A DNA stretch of 64,000 nucleotides from Chinchilla lanigera (Eukaryota; Chordata; Mammalia; Rodentia; Chinchillidae), in assembly GCF_000276665.1 (NCBI RefSeq), contig NW_004955483.1, positions 8,191,514 through 8,255,513 on the forward strand, written 5' to 3'. Positions 33,659 through 45,895 of this stretch are shown here, piece by piece. The notes below the pieces were generated by a model. It was not told where the DNA came from, searched no databases, and saw only the letters and a list, made by a program, of their open reading frames with translations. Both the position numbers and the translations under genes were made by a program. Position 1 is the stretch's first letter, and each line of letters begins with the position of its first letter.

Positions 33659-33701
<43 letters not shown>
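33642..33701. repeat. (CA)6 - spacer - (TG)19 inverted simple repeat
   Basis: A short CA run at 33642-33653, a spacer containing 'cgaagcg', then TG at about 33663-33701. The two runs are complementary and can pair as a hairpin. Confidence 0.93.
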
Positions 33702-33703
<2 letters not shown>

Positions 33704-33706
33704 CAT

Positions 33707-33895
33707 ATGTCAGTGGTTCTCATACTTTGGCATACATCAGTATCACCTGGAGGGCTTGTTAAAAGAGGTTATTGTATCCCACCCATCAGGGGGTCTCATT
33801 TAATAGGTCCCCAGGGGCGGGAGTTTTTGGTTTTTTTTTTTCCAACCAGTTTCCAGTTGACACTGATGGTGCTAGGTTGTGGAGCATAGTCAGAA
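33707..33895 (+). repeat. hAT-Charlie element (MER1/MER5 group)
   Basis: 'cagtggttctcatactttgg', 'catcagtatcacctggaggg' and 'cttgttaaaa' on the left, with the central 'gggtctcatttaataggtcc'. The right half is degenerate. Confidence 0.8.
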
Positions 33896-34229
33896 CTGTT
33901 GTGAGGAAAAGAAGCCTAGAAAAAGGTCTAGAAGGATAATTCACCATTGTGTTGATAGTAGTTATCTCATCTCTGGGCTGTGGGATTTCTGAGACTCTTT
34001 ATTTTTCCTTTATGCTTTTCTGCATTTATTTTTTCCCCAGTAATAAGAGTATTCCCATTATCGTCAGAAGAAGGAGCATTTAACTTTTTTTGAAGGCTCT
34101 AGTATTTATACTGTCATGAATACAGATGATTTTTGTTGTCCTCTATTGTCCAGTATTATCTTACTACCGTTATAAAAATAGCTTCAACAATGCAGTGTGC
34201 TGTGTCCCCGGTTCTTATAGTGTCATCCC

Positions 34230-34312
34230 AAGATGTGGGCTTTTAGATTGAGTTCTTACTTCAGGGCATGGAACTAGGCACACAGTGAGTGTTCAGCAGG
34301 TACTTGTAGCTC
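34230..34312 (+). repeat. L2/MIR 3'-end-like fragment
   Basis: 'gcatggaactaggcacacag' followed by 'tgagtgttcagcaggtac' resembles the 'gtgcctggcacatagtaagt' terminal signature. Confidence 0.45.
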
Positions 34313-35489
34313 CACTAGTTAGAATCTGTTCCTTCATTCTGCCTTACTTCTTCTCAGACCCCATGGAGGCCTAATTTCCTAAGTACAGTTGTGTTTCCAC
34401 AGGATCTAGAAGAAGAGTAAAATAGAGTAGCGAAGTATGTAAGTCAAGACCAAAGTGATAATCCAACTCTTTTGACCTCAGATTAAAACCAGCCAATCCA
34501 ACAACCCACCAGCCAACTGACAACAAGGAACAGCACTATGTCATGTTTTGGCCCTTGCAGTTTTAGGAATCATATGTGCATAACATCACACACAATAAGC
34601 AAAGCCTTCAGAATGCTGTGTTCCTGTGTGAAAGAAGATTGCGTGTGAAGTGTGCTTTGTTGAAAATAATAACACTTGAGTGTTGACTATTTGAGCAGAC
34701 ACATTTTAAGCAAGTTACTTAGCCCAGTTCCTTGGATTAAGTCCTGGTTTGTGAGTGGGAGTATCAGCCTTGTGAATACCTTGGGTTGTCACAGAGATCA
34801 AGTGAACTTATGCTTGAGAAAGCTGGTTGGAAGTGTATTCAGACCCTCTGCACGCTAAGGAAGTGGTATGATCAGAACAGTGAGATCCCCTGCACCCCGT
34901 TTCTCTCCCTAGCTTCACAGTCTGTTGTGGAAACTTCCCCAGCGCCCCCTACCTCCTGTCCCAGAAAGGGCATGGCAAAGTGTGGCAGGTCCAGGTTCTT
35001 GTTCACCTCTGTCCGAGCCAGCCAACTTGGAAGGAGCACTTAGCTTTTGTATGAACTCTGATGACAGACAACACGAGGCAAAGCAAGATAGCTTCTGATC
35101 AGTGTTTTTCCTGATAACACTGTACGTTCCTTTCCTATTACGCTGTCTCCAGGAAATTAAAGTAGTTACCGTCTCTATGGAAATCTGTGAATCTGTTACA
35201 TAAAAAAGTGACCTCTCACCTGAGGAATTTGTTTGTCACTTCATTGTTCACTGTGTATGTTAGGAAGTTAAGGAATTAACCATTTGTAAGTGCTCCCTTC
35301 CAGATTCTTACAGTACTTCACGGTTTCAGCTAAGCTGAAAATTCATCTATTTCCTAAGTAAATGCTATACGATGGTTTGGTGTATGTTGATAAAAGTTTC
35401 AAATAAATTGTGGCTTTTTCCAGGAAGGGGTAATTGTGCTCTGCTCTCTGATTTCCACTACACATAGCCCAGTTTAGGGCAGCTGATAA

Positions 35490-35693
35490 TTCTTTTTTTT
35501 TTTTTTTTTTCTCCTTGCACAGTACTGGGGGTTGAACCTAGGGGGTTTTCACTGGGCAACAATCTCAGCATTTTATTTTTTATCTTGAGACAAACTCTTG
35601 CTAAGCCATTAAGTGGCTCAGGCTGGGGTTTAAACTTGCAGTCCTCTTGCCTCAGCCTCCTAGAGTGCTGGGATTATAGGCCTGTGCCACCAA
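35490..35693 (-). repeat. B1-dID composite SINE
   Basis: T19 tail, ID-like half ('gtactgggggttgaacctag') and B1 half ('gagacaaactcttgctaagc', 'cctcagcctcctagagtgct'). The composite arrangement is known from several non-murine rodent families. Confidence 0.82.
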
Positions 35694-36992
35694 AAGTTCA
35701 TTTTATCCTTCAAATAGCAGAAAGCTAATATACTTCACATGTGGTATCTCCTTAGGTATTGCAGGCAGATTATAGCCCCATTTTAAATTCCTTCCCTTTG
35801 GTCCAGGTTCAAGGGGCCTCACGTAACATAGTCCCACTTGTTAGCTGCCTTTCCACTGTCCCTGTGATGGGTTAGTCATGAAAGTGGCCACATGTAGTGT
35901 TTCATCCCCGCTAGAGGAGGGGGTCAGAAGGTAACACAAGGACCTAGCATTTGGTTTTTGGCCTATAATATATATTTTTTTCTGCTCTTTACACACCAGA
36001 TAATAATTAAACAAATTAATTGTCAGATTCTTACACATTTTTTCTTAAACAGTTGCTCTGCTTGTTAGAGAAGTTCTTCTCTTCTGAGTTGCTGCTTGTG
36101 ACATTGAGCTTGTTTCAGAATGCTCATAGGATCCAGTTGTTTGTAATCTTTTGTTTAGCTTTTATGTTATTTATAGTGTCTGCGATCTTACTTTCCATTC
36201 CTCCATAGCATTTCCTTGGTGTGTCAGTCTTTCTGCGTTCACTGGTAGTGTGACCCTAATCAGTCTGAAGTTAACATTTAGGACTTGATGTGACCTAGTC
36301 TGTGTTTCAAACATGACTGTTTTTTTTGGTGGATATTTTAGGAGGACATTTAACACCCATGGCCTTCCTCAGAGCAGGAGAACTTGTAGTGTCTTGCTTT
36401 GTTGGCCTCTAATGTTAAGATACCTTGGACAGCAAGACATAAACCAGCAAAGAGAGGGTATTTATGGTGAGGCCTTTCACTGCCCTGCAGTCCACTTGTG
36501 GCATGCACAATAGCAGAACAAAATGAGTTCTGGATTTCCTTTTTTCTTGAACCTGAGCATTACTTTGGTCAGTGAAGGGGCATTAATTGTAGCTCCTATG
36601 GCCTTTGGTGGTGGCCCCTCATGTAGCTGGCAACCCGGTGTTCCTAGTTCCCTCAGCTGCTTGGACCTACTGTCATCTCATTCTTTCATATGATCTACTC
36701 TGTGTGGAAAGATTGCTCTAAACGTCCTCTGATACAGGTTTGGAGTATTACGAACATTTTGGAAAATAAGAAACTCAAAGAATGTACTCATACATTACAC
36801 CTGAGCTGTGGAGAAGCGTATGCATCGTGAGTGGCGTTCATTTTGGTTCATCGCACCATGCTGTGCAAGTTCTGGTGAAGATGGGATAACCCAGCCCACA
36901 TGGCTCACCTGCAGACTTGGATGGCTTTCCTGTACTTAAACCAGCCTGGGAAGCAGATATCTAATTTCTGTAGGCGATCTTTGGCTTTCATG
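35694..36992. other. KIF13A: Intronic sequence, nothing recognised
   Basis: No repeat or gene assigned. Confidence 0.4.
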
Positions 36993-37311
36993 TGTAAGTT
37001 GAGCATCCCTTGTCAGAAATGCTTGGGACTAAAAGTGTTTCAAGTTTCAGATTTTTTTCTGATATTGGAATATTTACGCATGCATAATGACATATTTTGG
37101 GAATGGGACCCAAGACTAAACATGCAATCTGTGTTTCATATATAAGTATACTTTATACACACAGCCTAAAGGTTATTTTATATGATATTTTTAATAAAAC
37201 AAAACAAATTTTCATAGGTGGAATTTTCTCTGTGTGGCATCATGTCAGTACTCATAAAGCTTCAGATTTTGGAGCATTTTGGATTTCCATATTAGTGATG
37301 CTCGGTCTGTA
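36993..37311. mobile_element. Tigger-like MITE, copy 3 (most complete)
   Basis: Left end 'agttgagcatcccttgtcag', right end whose complement begins 'acagaccgagcatcac'. Internally 'gcatgcataatgacatattt' and 'acacacagcctaaaggttat'. Terminal inverted repeats and lack of coding mark a non-autonomous pogo/Tigger-type element. Confidence 0.78.
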
Positions 37312-37654
37312 TTGTGTTTCCTGGCAGCCTGCACTTTTGCACGTTACACATGATGGAATGATTCTAAACAGGCTTTTTCTCCCTGGAGTCTGTCTTTCAC
37401 AAATCTGCTGGCAGAGGATTGTGAGCAGTCAGGATGTTGTCGCATTTGCCAGCATTGGCCCTAGGGATGTTTGGGGCTCGTGCTGCGGGGACCCATGCTG
37501 AGCGGGGACCCCTGCCTGGCCTGCGGGTAGGAGCCTTGCCTGGGCCAGCCTCCCAGCATTCTTCTCATCCTTTTTCCTCCCAGAGAAGTTTTGTTCTCTT
37601 ACTCCATCTTATGACCCAGCAACTCTGAAGCAGAGAATGAGCTGTCCTCTGATT

Positions 37655-37915
37655 AGAACTTTTATTATGGTAAAATTTGCCACTTTAAGTGTACAATTCC
37701 AGGGTACCGAGTACGTATACACTGTGTACAAACATCACCACTATCCATTTTTAGAAATTTTTTGTCATCTCAAACAGGAACTCAGTACTCATTAAATAAT
37801 AATAACTCCTCATTTCCCCCATCCCCAGCCTTGGGTGGCTTCTGTTCTTTGTCTATGAATTTGACTATTCGAGGTACCTCACATATCACACAGGACTTGT
37901 CTTTTATTCAGCAGC
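37655..37915 (-). mobile_element. L1M 3'-region fragment
   Basis: 'ttaagtgtacaattccaggg', 'catcaccactatccatttt', 'cctcatttcccccatcccc' and 'tgaatttgactattcgaggt' match the inverted 3' UTR of old mammalian L1 elements. Confidence 0.85.
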
Positions 37916-39300
37916 CTTGTATTTTAACAAAAGATAGGTACTTTCAGAGTTCCTTGGAAGTTGATAATGACCCCTTCCATTCCATGTTTGACTCTGACAT
38001 CTTCGGCCTGAGGTGAACAGTTCTCACAAGGATGTCACAGGTGCAGCATCCTCCTCATGCTGTGCACACAGCCCATTCATTCTCTTGAAGGGTCAAGTGA
38101 GAGGTTGGTAGGAATCACTGACATCCTTAGTAAATATAGTCACTTGTGCAACCGAATAGGTTTTTCTTTGGATTTGCTTCTCTCCTACCCAAGTACCCTT
38201 TTCATTAGTAACTAATTCCCAGACACTTTGTAGTGTCTCCTTACCCATGGACAAACCCTTCAAACAGGTAGCACTGTAAGCCTTTGTCATTGTTCTCATG
38301 ACCACCCATTCCCAGTGACTCCTCATCAGATGTGTCCTAAACTAAGTGTTGTGGTGAGGAACTTGGTTTAAATGCAGTACACATGCACATACAAGTACCT
38401 GCTATTGATTGCTCCTGCTCTTGGGATGCTGATGTTTATGTAATCTCGGAGCTAATTGTCCCAGAAGTCTGCTTTCTCTTGTGAAACACCCAGTGGACCA
38501 GCCTTTTCAAAATGGTGGCGGAGAAACCCTCTGTGTTTATTTAATGCTGGTTGGCATACCAGGTCACTCCATGCTAGACAGAATAAGGTCATCCAGGTTC
38601 ACGGCCAGACACGTTACCTTTATCCCGACCTCTTGTGTATTAGACCACCTGCGTGCTTTCTTCACGTACGTGATTAATCGGTGTCTCAGCACGTTTAAAA
38701 CCACATTTCTTCCACCAAACCAGCTCTTTCCACAGTTTTCCCATTTTAGTAAATTCATTCCTATTCTTCCTCTTGCTCAAGGGAGAAACTGGGATTTTTC
38801 TCATTGTCTCCTCTTTTACCTGCCTATTTCACCTTGAATCCCCTTATCTCTAACTCTGGAAGAGGTCCCAATTCACTGTTTCTTATGTCTCCATCTGCAA
38901 GCGTGCATTTGCCTTCATGTTTTTTCAATTGTTGATTCCTCCACTTTGAACATTCTCTTCTCAGGTAGATGATGAATGGACTTGAAGCATTCGTTGATTT
39001 TTTTTTTTTTTTTCCTTGCGGAGAATATATTTGGAGGAGGGAGTGAATTTAATTTGAGTCAGATATGGAGCTTTTTGGAAAGGCAGTACATTTTCCTAGG
39101 CAGACATTTATCCCCTGTCTTCTTAGACAACTGCATTAGATGACATGTGGGGTAGGGACCATCACTTAACCTGGTTTTGCAGGAATCTGTTGCTATCATT
39201 TCTGAACCAGCTAAGCTTTGTTTCACAGCTGCTTAACAATTAGCAGTAAGAGGGCCGAGAAACTATGCGTGGAATATAATAGTACTGGTTTTTATTGTTT
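37916..39300. other. KIF13A: Intronic sequence, nothing recognised
   Basis: No repeat or gene assigned apart from a T18 run near 38999. Confidence 0.4.
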
Positions 39301-39309
39301 TATTTTCTA

Positions 39310-39388
39310 TGGTAGTACTGGGGATTGAACCCAGGGTCTCTCACACACCCTAGGCAAGCACTCTATCCCTGAGCTACATTCCCAGCCC
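39310..39388 (-). repeat. ID SINE, old subfamily
   Basis: 'gtactggggattgaacccag', 'ctaggcaagcactctatccc' and 'gagctacattcccagccc'; near-duplications 'ggaatataa' / 'ggaatgtaa' flank it. Confidence 0.88.
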
Positions 39389-39999
39389 TTGGAATGTAAC
39401 AATAATTGTGCTAAGTATATTTCTGTTTACAGAGGGAAACTTTGCTATTTAGCAGCCTGGTTCTTTTTTTTTTTTTTTTTTAACAGCCTGCTTTTAAGTT
39501 CTTTTTCCACTTCTCAGCTCGTATTGCTGTCCTTCCCATTACCCTTTGTCCTCGTTCTGTTGTTTGCAAGGAAGAGCTGAGTAAAAAAGAATATTGAGTC
39601 CACCACTTACACCATCTTTAGAGAGGCTGCTTTCAGTAGAAATGTATTGTTTATAGACATTTCATTTTACCTGCCAAGTCCCATTACTTGAGTAAATAAG
39701 AAAACCTGCAGTGTATTTGGTTAATCCAAGGAGAAACTTGAGCTTTTCAACCAGACAGAGGGAACGTGAAACACACTTAATACATCGAACTTTTAGTTAA
39801 CAGCATGCAGACCTGAAGCAGTATAACTTATTTCAAGTATTTCAAGTCCAAGAGTAGGGGTTGTTTGTAAATCTCCAAACTAGTAAGCAGCTCTAATTAG
39901 TATTTATTGGGAGTAGAACATTCCACATCAAAAATATGTCCCTGGGACCTGTGTAGTACATGACTTTGTTGACTATGTTAAAAAATTATTATCTGAAAC

Positions 40000-40140
40000 C
40001 AAGCGTGGTGATGCCACACGCCTATAATCCCAGCACTCAGGAGGCTGAGGCAGGAGGATCACTGCAGGTTTGAGGCCAGCCTGGCCTACATAGTGAGTTC
40101 AAGGCCTGCCTCTACTACTACTGTGTCTTAAAAAAATACC
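40000..40140 (+). repeat. B1 SINE
   Basis: 'caagcgtggtgatgccacac', 'ataatcccagcactcaggag', 'gaggccagcctggcctacat' and 'agtgagttcaaggcctgcc'. Confidence 0.94.
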
Positions 40141-40221
40141 ATGATCTCAAATGTGTAATTGTCATGTCTGCCCATGGTATGTTAACAGTTTTAACATACA
40201 ATTATTCAGTATTTTGAGATT

Positions 40222-40374
40222 GTTTTGTTTTGTTTTGAGACATGGTCTCACCTTGCAGTCTAGGCTGGCCTTGGATTCACTGTGTAGCCCAGGCTGGCTT
40301 CAAACTTGCAGTGATCCTTCTGCCTCAGTCTCCCGAGTGCTAGGATAACAGGTGTGCACCACCATGCCTGGCAG
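40222..40374 (-). repeat. B1 SINE
   Basis: (GTTTT)n tail, 'gagacatggtctcaccttgc', duplicated inner unit, 'caccaccatgcctggc'. Confidence 0.94.
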
Positions 40375-40375
40375 A

Positions 40376-41065
40376 TTCTGAGATTATTAAAAACAAATTT
40401 CAAATAAAAATTATTTTTAAATTCTAGAATTATATCTTACAGATTTTTGAGCACCTCCATGTATTGGATATTAAGGTAGCTGCTGCAGAACAGGCCAGAG
40501 AAATCTGATCTTAAAAGGCTTGTTATGCAAATACTCGTTATTTTTGTCCTGGGGCTTCTTAGCTGATGAATCTTAGGGAGCGATTTTTGGAGAGTTGAGT
40601 CCTCCTCAATACCTCAGATGAGAAATAAAGACTTGTAGTGTCCTCCCAGCTCAGGCACTGGTCAAAGGGTGAGGATTGGAGAGAGTTGGGGAAAGGTTAA
40701 GGAGCTTTTACGTGGCCCTTGGAGTAGAAAAGCATGAAGGTCTGGTCTGCTGCCTTCGTGCAGGCCTTTGATATTTAAGTGTTTCTTCTGGAAATGTATC
40801 ACTTTAATGCAGTGGTTGTAAGTGAGGGCTACCCAGCTCACCTTATAGTGCCCTTCCACACACAAGAGAAAATGTAGACAACCAACCACCAGAACAACCC
40901 AGGGATCCCTGCCTGGCAACCTTCAGGTCTTTGGAACAGGGGAGATGCAATGGAATTTCCTGTTTTAATTATGAATTCCAGGGGCATTCTTGACCTTGGT
41001 GTGGCTGATGAATCTCTCCTCAATGAGGTCTCCTGACTCATCCACTTTATTTTTAAAATTTGTTT
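40376..41065. other. KIF13A: Intronic sequence, nothing recognised
   Basis: No repeat or gene assigned. Confidence 0.4.
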
Positions 41066-41069
41066 CTGA

Positions 41070-41510
41070 AAGACTTCAGAATTAGCGCTAGCTTTTTAGA
41101 ATTATGAGATATATGTATATTAAAGTGTGAAATGTGTGCATTTAAAGAATACTAATGGAAACCAACACCCACATACTCTCATCCAGCCGAAGAAACAGAA
41201 TTGTGCTTTAGGAGAAACATGGACACGAAGCCACCCTACCTCACTTTTCCGACTTCTGTGTTCATTGTTCCTTTGTGTTTTCGTTGAAATATTTTTTCAC
41301 TGAACCTTGAAGCCCCTAGCAATTTGTTCTAGTCTTGGTCTTTTTATGAGTCTTATGTAAATGAAATCATACTAGACGTATTATTCTAGGACTTGCTTCC
41401 TTCTTTCAACATTAAGTTTTCAAGATTCATTCACATTTGATGCGTAGAACTGTGGTATATGTTCTTGCAGTGCAGGCTGTATCACAGTTTGTCTTTCCAT
41501 GCTCTGAATT
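41070..41510 (-). mobile_element. L1M 3'-region fragment
   Basis: 'atgaaatcatactagacgta', 'acttgcttccttctttcaac', 'attaagttttcaagattcat' and 'tgtatcacagtttgtctttc' follow the inverted L1 ORF2-end/3' UTR order. No intact frame. Confidence 0.72.
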
Positions 41511-44049
41511 TGGTTTTTCACTAGTTTTTGGAAAACAGGATGGAATTCTAAATTCTGCAAGTCAGCCCACCGTGTAAAGCTTCAAGAGAATTGACTCCCT
41601 TATGGTCAGATCCCTTGAGTTGGGTTTGGCGAGTCCCAGGTGATTTGCTTTCATTATCAGAACTACCAGAGTTCTTCTATAGACCTTCTACAAAAGAGAA
41701 TATTTTGGATTTCCCTAGGGAATGTTAATTCTTGACCTAAGTCTCGCAGGTCTAAAAGTAAAGCCCTATTTCTGCACAGTTGTAGAGATGAGTCCTTTCT
41801 TGTCATCATTCCTTCTGGGCTTCTCAAACATTGATAATTGTTATTTTTAGCTAGGTAGATGGGGGCCAGCCTGGAGCCCCGAGGGTTTAGCTAGAAGCAG
41901 GCTGGTCTTCGGAGCAGAGGAAGACACTGAGAGCTTCTGTTCTTCCTGCCCTGGGCTTTCCCAGGGCGTCCTCCTCCCTTCCGCTCCCCACCTTGTTTCT
42001 CATTAGTTATTGGCAGATGTTCTGTTCCATTGTGTGCTCCCTGAGGCGGCCAGTGAAGGGACACACCCACTGTATCATTTTAAAATATGGAAATGACCAT
42101 AGTGCTAATAAAAGCTCAGCTGTTTGCATTTATTTTCAAATTTAGAAAAGCCTTCTGGAAAGATTGCACGGAAGGAGTTACTTGCATGGTTGGTATGGTC
42201 CTCTGGCATTTTAGAAGTAGGTCTTTGAGTATGTTTTTCCTTCTTCATAGAGACTGAGAGTGTATTCTCTTATATTAGGTGATAATTATTACTTGAGATT
42301 TGTTTGGCTTCCCCTGAAGTGTGGTGTTCCTATCAACTGAATATGTTAATGTTTACCATATAGGGGGAAATGGCTGTAGAGTAAAATAAAGTGGAATCAG
42401 CTTATTTGAGCCTTTGATAGACTATCATATCATGCTTTCTGAGCATTTAAGTGAGGGGCAGGTTGAAGCGGGAGTTCAAAGGCATATTTGACCATAGGAC
42501 CACCTTGCCTCCCTACCACTCTTAGCGTACATTGCTGCAATAATCCTCCCCAGAACAGTTTTTGGGAAAAGTATCATTTATATATTTTCCATTGTTTATA
42601 TTGGTTTCGTCTGTCTACCCCTCAGAAATGCAGTAGAGTTTTTCTAGTACCTTAAGATGTGTCCATTTGTCTTAAGAGAATGTGACCTTTAAGAACAGGC
42701 TTATTTATAGTTTACTTTTGATTTAGAATATTTATGCCAATATTTTACTTGTACCTTTTGACAGTAAGTTGAAGAAGTAGTTTTGTAAATGGATGAAAAG
42801 AATTAAGGCCTCAACTTTTAAAGGCTATTTGCTGCCCTAGGAATTACATCCTATAAAAATAAGAGAATAAGAAAAAGGTCCAGACCAAAACTTCATTCTT
42901 GTGAATGTCTCCAAACAAGAGATTTTGTGTCTAAAACACTGATGAAAATGACTGTCCATCCTGGTGCTTGTAGGGGGAACTGTTCTTCCTTTCCTCCCTC
43001 CCTGCCTTGCTTTTTGGTAAGTGGGGAGAGCAAAGATGAAGGGGCCAGGAATGCTGGTTTATTTTTAGTTGTTTTTAAAGAGAAAGCATCTGACAGTCTT
43101 GTGGCCTGCTGATGTGGATGTATTAGATCCCACCTTTTTGTCTTGTACCATGTTGGAGTGTATTTGCTTCTGTTGGTCACTCGTGTACACTCTCCTGACC
43201 TTGGACCTGTAGTAGACACTGAAACGGAAGTGAAAACTGCATGTAACTGTATTTTTTGGATGGGAATATTAAAATATAGGACAGAGAAGCCCAATCCTGA
43301 GAAAATGAATATTGTCTAGCATCTTTATCTCCAGTAATTCCTAGTCCAAACAACTGTCTTCCCATTTCCACCTGCTGCTCATGTCTTCCCACCCATATTT
43401 TAATATAAGTTAATCTTTCCAGTAACCAGTACTTACTCCTTGAAACACTGGTCATTTACTGTTTTTCCATCTCCTCCCGACTGGGATGAGCAGAGGCTGG
43501 AGGCTGCAGGAACTTGGGCTGCTCCCGGCTTCCATCTCTGTCCCAGTGTTGGGCTGTCAGGAGGCCCCTTGGCTGCTGCCCTCCCTCACAGCCCTGCTCC
43601 TGGTTGTCCCACATGCCCATGTGCGGGAAAACTAGGTAACAGAGTAACCAAACCCGGGCAGGCAAAGCAGCCGCTCTGAGCACTTGCAGTGGAGATGGCT
43701 GACCCTGCAGGCTGTGAACTTCTGTTTCTGGTGAGCATGGGCTCTTACTGCTGGGTACTGGAGGGTTGAGATCCTTGGGAAAGGCGTGGTTACTATTCCC
43801 AGCACCCTGTGAAACCGACATGAACGCTTTGGAAATTTGTAGTTTTTTCTCTAAACTGAAAGTGAATCACTAGCATGAGTTTTGGATTTTTCTAGCAGTC
43901 TTATTTCAGCAGCTTTAATATACTCTACTATGCAGGACCGGCCACAGACTGAAAACTGACCTTGAAGATTTTGTGTTATGCTGTTGTGGGACACTCTTCT
44001 TTTTCTGTGTGTGTTTGATATTTTCACTGATAAGGCTTCTTTATTTATT
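41511..44049. other. KIF13A: Intronic sequence, nothing recognised
   Basis: About 2.5 kb with no SINEs. Open frames on both strands at 42893-43821 overlap each other and show no family. Repeat-poor intervals can mark regulatory DNA, but I see no decisive motif. Confidence 0.45.
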
Positions 44050-44145
44050 TAAGTTTTTTATTTTTACAAGTCCATGTTTTCAGTACAGAATGATTACATT
44101 CATCGTGGGGAGTTTGACATGCACATAACACGTTTCAATGATAAG
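44050..44145 (-). repeat. L1 3'-end-like repeat, copy 3
   Basis: 'tatttttacaagtccatgtt', 'cagaatgattacattcatcg' and 'tggggagtttgacatgcaca' match copies 1, 2 and 4. Confidence 0.6.
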
Positions 44146-44269
44146 ACATTTGTAAAAAACAAAATAAAACAAAGCACACCACTGCTTGTATGTTAGATTG
44201 ATACTCACGTAAACCCCAAAGAGTGGAGTAGGGAAGCATCATTGATATTTCCAATATGAGACAGGGACT

Positions 44270-44580
44270 TCATTCATTTAGCACATATTTGCTAGGTAAC
44301 TTTAGTGCCAGATAATGTTGTAGGCATTGGGAAGAGATCTTCTAACTATGGGGCTTTAGGGAACAAGATCTGTAGCTATGTAAGCAAATAAATAAATGAG
44401 ATGGTTTGAAATGCTGAAAGGCACTGTGAAGAAACTGAAGCAGAGTAACGTGATACATGTGATAACAAGTGGGGTGGTAGAGATAGAGGTGGTGCCCTGG
44501 GAGCGAGCAGGGGAAGGTGGTCCAGGCAGAAGGAGCTTCATGTGCAAATGCCCTGGGGTGTGAATACTTTCTTCTCTGAG
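44270..44580 (+). repeat. L2 3'-region fragment
   Basis: 'agcacatatttgctaggtaa', 'gtaggcattgggaagagatc', 'gggaacaagatctgtagcta', 'gtggtccaggcagaaggagc' and 'tgtgcaaatgccctggggtg' follow the L2 order. Confidence 0.7.
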
Positions 44581-45269
44581 TGATACCTCACCCCTGTAGG
44601 AAGGCAGCCCAGGGGACATGCAGTCCATTGCATTCATCTGGCACATGTCCACTGAGGCCCAGAGTGGGGAACTGGAACTGGCTTCCCCACTTGATAACCT
44701 GCTGCTCTAAGAGCTGCTGCATAACCAGTAAACATATCCTTATTAAAAAGACTTTCAAACTGTGGTTACCAAAATAAAGCCATCTCTTTTCTGCAGTGGT
44801 GAAATAAATGTCCCTAATTATAAAAATAGGTTGCCCTTCAAGCATGACCTGTCATACATGGCCACGTAGAGCACTCTTTGGTTGTGCAGTTTGGAGATTA
44901 TTTTAATGCATATGTTTATTTATTCAGTAATCATTTATCCTCCCCTGCACCCCAAGAACTGAGCCATACCCAACCTAGGAGAACCCAGGATGTGCATTAC
45001 CCAACCTCTGCCTGCCGGGTACTTCCTGCAGCGTGGGAGATGGGTGCCTCTCACCACCCCAGGTGCTGCCCACGTGCGCCGAGCAGCTAAGGCCACGCAG
45101 TGCAGGAAGCAGACCTGCTTGCTCCCCTGGTGTCCCTTGCTATGGAGTAAAGGAGAAAGACAACCAATCGGCCATGATGGCAAGAGAGTGGGACATGTGC
45201 CACTGGGAAATAGGGACAGATTTATGAATCTGTGGGAGATGGGAAGGAGCTGGAAAAGGGGAGCAGTGT

Positions 45270-45400
45270 TTACCATATGCCATGAAAACTGGCACCAGGT
45301 TATCTATACAAGTGTAATAGGGAGTTATCGTAGGATCTTCAGGCAGGGAAATGATAAATTTATTTCAGATAGATTGCTCTGGGTGCAAGGTTAGCTGTAG
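45270..45400 (+). repeat. Possible L2 fragment
   Basis: 'ggatcttcaggcagggaaat' followed by 'cagatagattgctctgggtg' resembles the L2 segment before its 3' end. Confidence 0.45.
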
Positions 45401-45429
45401 GGTAAGAGAATACACCCAGAATATCCTGA

Positions 45430-45580
45430 ACAAGGTTTTAATCCTAGTTTTGACATTCACTTAGCCTTGTGGCCAGTTTACACATCTTAGAAATGGGGTG
45501 ATTTTTACCTCATGTTGCAGTGGGGATTGGTGGGTGAGGTGTCAGACACCATGTGTAATGCACAGAATATGCTCAGTAAT
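45430..45580 (+). repeat. MIR
   Basis: 'aatcctagttttgacattca', 'cagtttacacatcttagaaa' and 'ggtgatttttacctcatgtt' are in MIR order. Confidence 0.68.
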
Positions 45581-45699
45581 GTGAGTTTTCTCTTCACTCC
45601 ACCTCCTAGTCACAGGCACAGAATATATGAGAAGAGTTCTCTGCACCATGGAGATATAACTCAGTCTCGGGTGGCCCTGAGTATCTAGCTTGAAACTCT

Positions 45700-45895
45700 C
45701 TTTTTTTTTTTTAAGTGGTAGTGGTATTGGGGATTGAACACAACGGCACTTCACCACTGAGCTATATATATCCCAAGCCCTATTGTTTTGAAACAGTTTG
45801 TTAAATTCCTAAGGCTGGCCTCAAACTCATAATCCTCCTGCCTCAGCCTGCTGAGTGGCTGGGATTAGAGGCATGTACCACGGTGCCCTGCTCTT
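45700..45895 (-). repeat. B1-dID composite SINE
   Basis: ID-like half ('gtattggggattgaacacaa', 'actgagctatata') joined to a B1 half ('ggctggcctcaaactcataa', 'cctcagcctgctgagtggct'). Confidence 0.82.

Noticed and set aside
37097..37501. 134-codon frame
   Set aside because: Its first half lies in a Tigger-like MITE that is non-coding; no domain recognised.
42893..43821. Frames of 121 and 133 codons on the minus strand
   Set aside because: They overlap one another and plus-strand frames, with no protein family and no splice support.
44990..45394. 134-codon frame
   Set aside because: It overlaps a 113-codon frame on the other strand and ends in an L2-like segment; it looks like chance in GC-richer sequence.
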